The position numbers were made by a program, and so were the translations under genes. A stretch of 11,765 nucleotides of DNA, from the NCBI GenBank assembly GCA_021784975.1, contig JAJYGU010000142.1, forward strand, positions 1 to 11,765, in the 5' to 3' direction. Positions 1 to 5,319 of this stretch are shown piece after piece. The notes beneath the pieces were generated by a model. It was not told where the DNA came from. It ran no database searches and saw only the letters and a list, made by a program, of their open reading frames with translations. Position 1 is the first letter of the stretch; every line of letters begins with the position of its first letter. This stretch comes from Planctomycetota bacterium. GTDB lineage: Bacteria > Planctomycetota > Planctomycetia > Pirellulales > Thermoguttaceae.

Positions 1-326
1 AGCTAAACTCCTTCCGGCAAACATCCCGCGTTGCGAACGTTTAAATACCCGCGTTTGGCCCCTTGAGGTCTTCAAAGACAGACATCCCATTCTTACGAAC
101 GAAAGTATGGTCCAAGAAAATCTCAATGGTCCAAGTAGATCTCACCACCGCCTTGGACTGCTGTCTGAATCAGCGCCAAATCCCAATGGAACGCCGACTT
201 GTTGCCATTATCGCATTCAACATCGCAAGCTGATAGGAAATTGCATTTCCAGGCAAGCCAAGTGTATGCGTGGGGGGCTGGTCAGGCAAGTGAGGCTCCT
301 GGGCGATCAGCTCTTGTCCCGAAGCG
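1..326. other. Intergenic region at the window edge, no supported gene
   Basis: I see no convincing gene here. The base composition is visibly more AT-rich than in the coding DNA that follows. On the minus strand a frame opening at an ATG at position 90 stays open to the window edge (30 codons), with a second in-frame ATG at position 24. Neither has a clear Shine-Dalgarno sequence or a recognisable product, so this could be the beginning of a gene outside the window or chance. The 10-mer ATGGTCCAAG occurs twice, at 107-116 and 126-135, a short direct repeat of unknown meaning. Confidence 0.5.
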
Positions 327-361
327 AACGGCGTCGCGGACCTGCTGCCGGCGACGCCGTT
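327..361 (-). terminator. Perfect 11-bp stem-loop after the HEAT gene, candidate terminator
   Basis: AACGGCGTCGC at 327-337 is matched exactly by its reverse complement at 351-361, leaving a 13-nt loop. The stem begins about 20 nt after the stop codon of the minus-strand HEAT-repeat gene, where a transcription end is expected. No U-tract follows the stem on the minus strand, so it is not a textbook intrinsic terminator. It could also act as a 3'-end stabilising hairpin. Confidence 0.45.
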
Positions 362-380
362 GGATCGTTCCCGATCGGCT

Positions 381-2492
381 CTACCTGGGCATGGGAAGCA
401 TGACCGGGGCGTTCTCCTGGAACGAAGCTTGGCCGGCCTTGCCGTCCATGTGGTACCGGATCTTCAAATGCTTGACGACTCCCGGCGCGGGATCGCTGCC
501 GAAGCTGACGTTGTAACTGGGCGACGGAAGCACGATCAGAGGAAGCCTGCCCGTGTGCCTGCGGACCTCCGCGGTGACGTCCTGCCACTGCGCGCCGGCG
601 CCGTACTCGGCCTTGAGGATCTCGATCGTTACCGGTTTCTGGCCGGCCTGGGCGAGCAGTTGGCCAACGTCGGCCGAGCCGCCGATCTTCTGGGCGATGG
701 CCAGCGCCGTGGCCTGGGCTGCGCCGGCCAGCCCGGGGGTCTTGGCCGCGGCGACGGCCAGCCGCAGTGAATCGAGGCTCGGGTGCCGCCGGAGCACTTC
801 CAGCACGAGCTTCTTCTCCTGGTTGCGCTGGGCCGCCTCCAGGGCCGCCTGGCACATCTGCACCCGTTGGGCCTCGGGCACGCGGAACTGCCGCGCGATG
901 CGGATAAAGCCGCGCAGGGCGCGGATCTTGTACTTGGCGTCGAGGTCGCTCTTGGCCAGATCCATGAGCACCGGGGCCGCATCCGCCGTCATCCATCTGC
1001 CCAACAGCCGGCTGGCCACGTCCTGGAGCTCGGGACTGCCTTGTTTGGCCGCGGCGCCGACCGCCTTAAGTGCCGTCTTTCCTTGCATGGCCCCCAACGT
1101 CTTCAACAGCGCCACCTTTTCCGCCGCTGCCGCTTCGGGCATCTCGGCAGCCAGCTTCGCTGCGCAGGCGTCGCGCTCGGGCATGCGCACACACGCGGCC
1201 ATCAGGGCCTTTTCGGCCGGCCCGCGGTCCTCGGCGTGTGCGGGGGCCACGGTCCGCTCGATCAACACCGAAACTCCGTCCAGCCCCACCGTTTCGCCCA
1301 ACGCGGTCAGGGCGGCGGCGCGAATGTCCGCATCGGCGTCGTCGGCCGCTGCAAGCAGGGCCGGTACGGCTTGAATGCGGCGATTTCCCGCCAAAATGAT
1401 CAACACTTTGCGAACCGGCCCCTGCGCCCCCTTCAAGCGGGCCGCCAGCGCCTCATTCACGCCCTCGCCGGGCAGTTTTTCCAACGCCGCGCGGGCCGCC
1501 TGGGCGACCGCACGGTTCCTCCCGGCCGCGCCTGCCAGCAGAACCGGAATGCAGGACGCATCGCCCAACTGCTGCACCACGCCGATGGCGGCAACGCGGA
1601 CGCAGTCCGGGCCGCTGGCCGCCGCCTTCAGCATGGCCGGCAGCACGCCCGCATCGCCCCGGTCGGCCAGGGCCAAAATGGCTAGCGGCTGGCGATCCGC
1701 GGGCAGCTCGCCCAGCTTGGCGACGAGCGCTTCGGTCGCGCCCTTGCCCTGCAGTTCACGGGCCGTCGTCAAGCCGAGGCGGAACATCGCCTTGTCGCCC
1801 GAGCGGAGCTGCTCCACAAGCAGCGGGGCTCCCTCGGCCTGCCGCGCTAGGATCGCGCCGCGGGTGGCCTCCACGATGCGTTGCTTGGGGGCTTTGGATT
1901 GACGGACCAGATCGTACAGCTTGGCGGCCTCATCCCGCTTGCCGGCGGCCAGGAGCCGTTCGGCACAATGGATGCACCCTTCGGCCACAGCCGAGCGGAC
2001 GCCCGGCGGTGCGTCTGGCAGGGCGCTCTCGAGGATATTAGTAGCCTTCGCTCCTCCGATGCGCCCCAGGGCCGCCGCGGCCGCCGAAGCCACGCCCGCG
2101 TCGGCATCCTTCATGCGTTCGGCCAAGGCGCCCACGGCTTGCCGATCACCGCGAACCGCCAGGGAATTGACGACGCCGATCAAAAGCCGGCCCTTCACCT
2201 TGCCCAGGGCGTCGCGCAGGGCCTGGTCGGCAGCCGGTCCGGGGATGGCTTCCAGGGCGATCCGCGCCCAGGAGTTGAGTTCCGGGTCTTCCAACAGCGG
2301 CGCGAGCGCCGGCACTGCGTCCTGATGGCCATAGACGGCCAGACGCTTGCAGGTAATGGCCTTTTCTGCTTTCGCTGCATTCGATCGGAGCACGGCGGCC
2401 AGGGCGGCGCTGTTCTGGCTGTCGGCGGCGCGAGCCTGCACAGCGACCGCCAACAGAATCGTGAACATCAGAGAATATCGAGCAATACGCAT
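381..2492 (-). CDS. Secreted HEAT-repeat protein with a C-terminal beta-type domain
   Basis: This is a 703-residue protein. It begins with a signal peptide: MRIAR, a hydrophobic stretch at residues 7-18, and an ARA/AD cleavage site after residue 22, so it should be exported. Residues 30 to about 610 are Ala/Leu-rich helical repeats of the HEAT/PBS-lyase type, for example 'DAVPALAPLLEDPEL' and 'DADAGVASAAAAALGRIGG'; such scaffolds usually bind proteins. The last ~80 residues differ: 'EYGAGAQWQDVTAEVRR', then 'FGSDPAPGVVKHLKIRY' and 'ENAPVMLPMP'. This resembles a short domain common at the ends of secreted planctomycete proteins, and loosely the C-terminal DUF3395 domain of DNAJC11; both comparisons are from memory. 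The ATG start has AGGA about 9 nt upstream. The gene lies 70 bp behind the oxidoreductase on the same strand and is probably co-transcribed with it. I see no catalytic motif and give no specific function. Confidence 0.85.
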   Translation of the reverse strand: MRIARYSLMFTILLAVAVQARAADSQNSAALAAVLRSNAAKAEKAITCKRLAVYGHQDAVPALAPLLEDPELNSWARIALEAIPGPAADQALRDALGKVKGRLLIGVVNSLAVRGDRQAVGALAERMKDADAGVASAAAAALGRIGGAKATNILESALPDAPPGVRSAVAEGCIHCAERLLAAGKRDEAAKLYDLVRQSKAPKQRIVEATRGAILARQAEGAPLLVEQLRSGDKAMFRLGLTTARELQGKGATEALVAKLGELPADRQPLAILALADRGDAGVLPAMLKAAASGPDCVRVAAIGVVQQLGDASCIPVLLAGAAGRNRAVAQAARAALEKLPGEGVNEALAARLKGAQGPVRKVLIILAGNRRIQAVPALLAAADDADADIRAAALTALGETVGLDGVSVLIERTVAPAHAEDRGPAEKALMAACVRMPERDACAAKLAAEMPEAAAAEKVALLKTLGAMQGKTALKAVGAAAKQGSPELQDVASRLLGRWMTADAAPVLMDLAKSDLDAKYKIRALRGFIRIARQFRVPEAQRVQMCQAALEAAQRNQEKKLVLEVLRRHPSLDSLRLAVAAAKTPGLAGAAQATALAIAQKIGGSADVGQLLAQAGQKPVTIEILKAEYGAGAQWQDVTAEVRRHTGRLPLIVLPSPSYNVSFGSDPAPGVVKHLKIRYHMDGKAGQASFQENAPVMLPMPR

Positions 2493-2562
2493 GGTGGTTG
2501 GTCCTAATAAAGTGTCGAGTCCTGTGGTTCAGAGGGCAGAACGGAGGTTTGTGCAACCGAAA

Positions 2563-3855
2563 CTACGAAAGCCTCCACGGTTCGCGCAGGGCCTCCGACC
2601 GCAGCCGGTTCGCCTGTTCGTCGTTGAGGAACTCGTTCTTGACCGGATCGTACTTCACTTGGCGGTTGAGGAAGATGGCGATATTGGCCGCGTGGCAGGT
2701 GATGTGCGAATAGCAGGCTGCGTCGGCGTTCGCCCGCGGCTTGGCGCGGGTCTTCACGCAATCCAGGAAATTGCGGACGTGGAAGGTGGCCGGGTAGCCG
2801 CCAATCTCTTCCACCTTCCGGCCCGCCAGCAGCGCCGGCGAGCTGAGCACCAGCTTGCCGCTGTCGCCGGCCTCGACCCAGCCATCGTCGCCCTCGAAGC
2901 GCACCGGGCAGGAGCCCAACGGCAGCCAGCCGTCTTCGCGGATGACCAGCTTCACGCCGTTGGCGTACCTGGCCACTACGTGGCGGTTCTTGTCGGGCGG
3001 ATTGTACTCGACCGGGCAGGTATGATCCGCGCCTACGGCCCATTGGCAGAGATCGACGCAATGCGAGCCCCATTCGAGCACGCCCCCGCCGACCAGCCCG
3101 CCGCCTTTCTCGAAATTGAAGCCGTCGAGGAGCTTCTTGTTGAACGGCCGCCAGGCCGCCGGGCCGAGATACAGGTCCCAATCCACCTGTTCCTTGGGCG
3201 GCTCCGGTTCGGCGGGCAGCCAGCCGCTGCTCACGGTGGTCATGCCGGCCGGATGGGCGTAAACTGTGCGCAGCTTGCCGAGCCTGCCGGTTCGCGCCAA
3301 CTCGCAGGCAAAGGCGAAGTGCGGCAGGCTCCGCCGCTGCGTCCCGGCCTGAAAGACCCGCCCGGTGCGCCGCATGGTCTCCGCCAGCAGCAGGCTCTGC
3401 GATATGTTCTTGGTGCACGGCTTTTCGCAGTACATGTCCTTGCCGGCCCGGGCCGCGTAGGTGGCCGCGGTGGCATGCCAGTTCGGCCCGGTCGCGATCA
3501 ACACCGCGTCAATGTCGTCGCGGGCCAGCAGGTCGCGGAAGTCGCGATACATGCGGCAATTCTTATTGCCGTACTTCTTATCAACCAGCGTTTTGATCGC
3601 CCTCCGCCGCACCGCCTTCACGTCGCAGACGGCCACGAACTGCACGTCGGCCTGCGGGAGAAGACAGCTCAGGTCGTAAGTGCCGCGGTGCCCGATCCCG
3701 ATGCCCCCCACTACGATCCGCTCGCTGGGGGCCACGACCTTGTCTTTGCCCAGCGCCGTGCCGGGGATCAGTTGCGGCAGGGCCAGCGCCGCCGCGGCCC
3801 CGGCTGCGGTCTTCAGAAAACGGCGCCGTGGAAGCACAACAGGTTGCTGAGACAT
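2563..3855 (-). CDS. Tat-exported Gfo/Idh/MocA-family oxidoreductase
   Basis: This 430-residue protein is probably an NAD(P)-dependent oxidoreductase acting on a sugar or polyol; the substrate cannot be read from the sequence. It starts with a twin-arginine signal (RRRFLK at 10-15, then an Ala/Leu-rich core to about 36), so it should be exported folded. A Rossmann fold follows, with GGIGIGHRG at 50-58, 'AVCDVK' near 75-80 and the family's EKP motif at 144-146. The C-terminal half has the typical 'GGGVLEWGSHCVDLCQWA' region and 'HVRNFLDCVKTRAKP'. The frame stays open upstream to 4284, but that part has no family similarity. The ATG at 3855 is chosen because it begins the Tat signal and has a strong Shine-Dalgarno sequence. 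Secreted Gfo/Idh/MocA proteins are heavily expanded in planctomycetes. The HEAT-repeat gene follows 70 bp downstream. Confidence 0.93.
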   Translation of the reverse strand: MSQQPVVLPRRRFLKTAAGAAAALALPQLIPGTALGKDKVVAPSERIVVGGIGIGHRGTYDLSCLLPQADVQFVAVCDVKAVRRRAIKTLVDKKYGNKNCRMYRDFRDLLARDDIDAVLIATGPNWHATAATYAARAGKDMYCEKPCTKNISQSLLLAETMRRTGRVFQAGTQRRSLPHFAFACELARTGRLGKLRTVYAHPAGMTTVSSGWLPAEPEPPKEQVDWDLYLGPAAWRPFNKKLLDGFNFEKGGGLVGGGVLEWGSHCVDLCQWAVGADHTCPVEYNPPDKNRHVVARYANGVKLVIREDGWLPLGSCPVRFEGDDGWVEAGDSGKLVLSSPALLAGRKVEEIGGYPATFHVRNFLDCVKTRAKPRANADAACYSHITCHAANIAIFLNRQVKYDPVKNEFLNDEQANRLRSEALREPWRLS

Positions 3856-3860
3856 CTGGA

Positions 3861-3869
3861 CTCTCCTCT
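3861..3869 (-). promoter_or_regulatory. Shine-Dalgarno site fixing the oxidoreductase start
   Basis: On the minus strand AGAGGAGAG is followed by 5 nt and then the ATG at 3855. This strong site selects the start at the Tat signal over earlier in-frame codons back to 4284. Confidence 0.75.
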
Positions 3870-3991
3870 GCAGATTGATGATTGGCAGGTGCACGGCTGG
3901 TCGCCGCGCAGCGGAGGTTGGGCGTCCGGCCCTCCTCATCCGCGACGACGGATCGACAGTGCCCGGCAAAGGTGGAAGGAACGCACTGGCC

Positions 3992-4098
3992 GGGGAGCGG
4001 CTCATTTTTCGGCCCCACCATGCTCCGGGACCGACCGGCCAAGCTCCGCATGGTGCCCGTCGGTGCCCTGCCCAGGGCTGAAAAATGTGCCGGTCCCC
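3992..4098. repeat. Nested palindromic element with 24-bp imperfect arms
   Basis: The arm at 3992-4015 pairs with the arm at 4075-4098 at 21 of 24 positions when one is reverse-complemented. Both arms read GGGGA(G/C)CGGC(T/A)CATTTTTC followed by an imperfect GGCCC/AGCCC. Inside, CACCATGC at 4016-4023 is perfectly inverted at 4048-4055, giving a second stem. The element is about 107 bp and would fold as a two-tier hairpin or cruciform. It lies in the presumed 5' leader of the oxidoreductase-HEAT operon. The nested palindrome suggests a REP-like or MITE-like element, different in sequence from the two copies at 4461 and 10358 but sharing a GGGGAC core. Confidence 0.6.
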
Positions 4099-4157
4099 TT
4101 TGCGGCCGCGAAACTCGGGACGGTCGCCGCGACCGCCTCCAAGCTCCGAACCCTCCC

Positions 4158-4187
4158 ATTCTAATGTCGCGGCGCTATGAATGTCCA
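4158..4187 (-). promoter_or_regulatory. Possible sigma70-type promoter for the oxidoreductase-HEAT operon
   Basis: Read on the minus strand, TGGACA (4187-4182), an 18-nt spacer and TAGAAT (4163-4158) each match the housekeeping consensus at 5 of 6 positions. Transcription would begin near 4151, giving a leader of nearly 300 nt that includes the nested palindrome. Such boxes occur by chance, so the call is tentative. Confidence 0.3.
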
Positions 4188-4273
4188 GCGCCCGGGGGTT
4201 TCTGCTCAGATTGTGGGGGAGAATGCGAAACGGTAGACTGACACACGCGGTGACGTGCCAATCTACGGAGCAT

Positions 4274-4460
4274 CTATTCCACAAGGATCGGTCGTTGCGT
4301 CGGTGCCGCGGTGGAAGGGTTTAAGTTGAGGGTGCCAGGCGTTCCCTCGTCCCATTCCGCCTGGTCACAAAGGTAATTTCCCAGGTTGAAAACCGTGGTT
4401 GACGCGCTCGGGCGAATATCGTATTCGCCGCCTTGGGCGTACCAGGTGCCGGGCATGTTA
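4274..4460 (-). pseudogene. Orphan coding-like fragment of unknown origin
   Basis: On the minus strand about 60 codons between the palindromic element and a TAG stop at 4274-4276 read like natural protein, for example 'GTWYAQGGEYDIRPSAS', 'TTVFNLGNYLCDQAEWD' and an end at 'PTQRPILVE'. I do not recognise the family. No start codon of its own precedes the fragment: the frame enters through the palindromic element, and on the far side of that element it continues into the TadE-like remnant. It may be the tail of a different gene joined by the insertion, or an accidental open frame. Confidence 0.3.
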
Positions 4461-4561
4461 AGCGGCCGTCCAGCAACAACTTCCACTTTCGCCAAGGGGA
4501 CAGTCCCATTTTCGTCGGACGAAAATGGGGACAGTCCCCAACTTGTTTTTGGACGGCCGCT
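4461..4561. repeat. ~100-bp palindromic REP/MITE-like element, copy 1
   Basis: The element is bounded by a perfect 12-bp terminal inverted repeat, AGCGGCCGTCCA at 4461-4472 and its reverse complement at 4550-4561. Its core (about 4496-4539) is an almost loop-less hairpin: GGGGACAGTCCC and TTTTCGTC, one G, then GACGAAAA and GGGGACAGTCCCC. GGGACAGTCCC is itself an odd palindrome and occurs once on each side. The 98 bp from 4461 to 4558 match 10358-10455 with one substitution (G at 4527, T at 10424). It has no start-to-stop gene of its own. It abuts the 3' end of the TadE-like remnant. Confidence 0.88.
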
Positions 4562-4832
4562 AAGGTTGTAACTACTGATGACATGCACCTCTTTCGCTGA
4601 GGGTACCGCCGCCGAAAAGAGCTTCCGGGACCCACGTATAGTTGACGGTCACGGTGACCGTATTAGCGACAGTGACACTCTGGTAGTTTACCGTGGCCTG
4701 GTGCGAGGGGGCTTTGCTCGTGTTCCAAGTCACCGGGCACGTCAACTGGCTGAGATCAAAAAGCGTGGCGTTGGGGGCGATCACCTGGTTGTACACATCG
4801 CTCGCCGTGGCGGCGGGCTGTTTGGTGCCTTC
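4562..4832 (-). pseudogene. Frameshifted 3' remnant of a TadE-like minor pilin gene
   Basis: The minus strand encodes a fragment that starts after a TAA at 4833-4835 and reads 'EGTKQPAATASDVYNQV', then 'ATVNYQSVTVANTVTVTVNY' and 'TWVPEALFGG'. This alternating Thr/Val strand pattern ending in 'WVPEALFGG.TL' is typical of the C-terminus of planctomycete TadE/TadG-like proteins, which belong to tight-adherence (Flp) pilus systems. The N-terminal membrane helix is missing. The frame breaks near 4588-4595 (GAAAGAGG on the minus strand) and terminates at a TAG at 4572-4574. Shifting by one base restores a family-like tail, 'EVHVISSYN', which then runs straight into the palindromic element with no stop. 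It is therefore truncated at both ends and frameshifted. The family assignment is from memory of the pattern. Confidence 0.5.
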
Positions 4833-4835
4833 TTA

Positions 4836-5246
4836 GTGCTCATAAACAGGCGTCCAGCACCCGCTTTAGGTCTAGGTCAGCAAAAGCAAAGTAGACCAGC
4901 AAGCGGCTGGGAACGAGCGTTGGTGATTCAATTGCGGGAAGTGCCACCGCCCTTACGCCGGCTCGTCACTGGAAAAAGGCGCCGCCACGGGGCAGAGAAC
5001 GGGTACGAGCAGGGCCAGGGTACTCTTCGGAAGGATGACCTTGCTCGCTTTGGCTACGTTTTCGGAGCAGCTTCACCAAGAACTGGGAGATTCTTGCCGG
5101 GAGCTTTCTCTTTCCACAGGGGCAAGATAGAATGCAAGCCATACCGTTCGACTTCACTGCTTGGCCTGCGCCGGGGATTCATGAACCTCAATACTTACCT
5201 GCCCATCGCTGCCAACAATGCTCGGCGGCCTTGGCGGATACATGTT
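4836..5246. other. Gene-poor spacer upstream of the phosphotransferase gene
   Basis: I find no supported gene, RNA gene or repeat. Short open frames exist on both strands (for example minus 4966-5157) but have no ribosome-binding site, domain or family pattern. The stretch is probably decayed DNA linked to the neighbouring pilin remnant and mobile palindrome. Confidence 0.5.
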
Positions 5247-5278
5247 TTGCGACAGTCGCCGCGGATTCGGGCTATATT
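5247..5278 (+). promoter_or_regulatory. Weak candidate promoter for the phosphotransferase gene
   Basis: TATATT at 5273-5278 is a good -10-like box about 40 nt before the start codon. The only -35-like box, TTGCGA at 5247-5252, is 20 nt away, which is longer than preferred. Either the -35 is unusual or the match is chance. Confidence 0.22.
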
Positions 5279-5306
5279 CTTGAAATCAGCTTGTGCCTGC
5301 CCCACC

Positions 5307-5313
5307 GAGGAGG
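5307..5313 (+). promoter_or_regulatory. Shine-Dalgarno site fixing the phosphotransferase start
   Basis: GAGGAGG is followed by 6 nt and the ATG at 5320. It selects this start over an in-frame GTG at 5293, which would place the site inside the gene. Confidence 0.8.
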
Positions 5314-5319
5314 TTCGCT

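Noticed and set aside
2347..4164. A 605-codon plus-strand open frame opposite the oxidoreductase and the start of the HEAT gene
   Set aside because: Its translation has no family pattern. It mirrors GC-rich coding DNA on the other strand, where the Tat signal, Rossmann and EKP motifs are clear.
3856..4284. An N-terminal extension of the oxidoreductase of up to 143 residues
   Set aside because: The extension crosses the nested palindrome and lacks family similarity, while the ATG at 3855 has a strong Shine-Dalgarno site and starts the Tat signal.
4461..4561. The palindromic element as a CRISPR repeat or a strong transcription terminator
   Set aside because: There are only two copies 5.9 kb apart with no spacer array. 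The near-absence of a loop and the outer terminal inverted repeat fit a mobile palindrome better, although terminator activity cannot be excluded.
4833..5300. A possible tRNA or structured RNA in the gene-poor stretch before the phosphotransferase
   Set aside because: No cloverleaf, T-loop motif or long paired arms could be found by eye.
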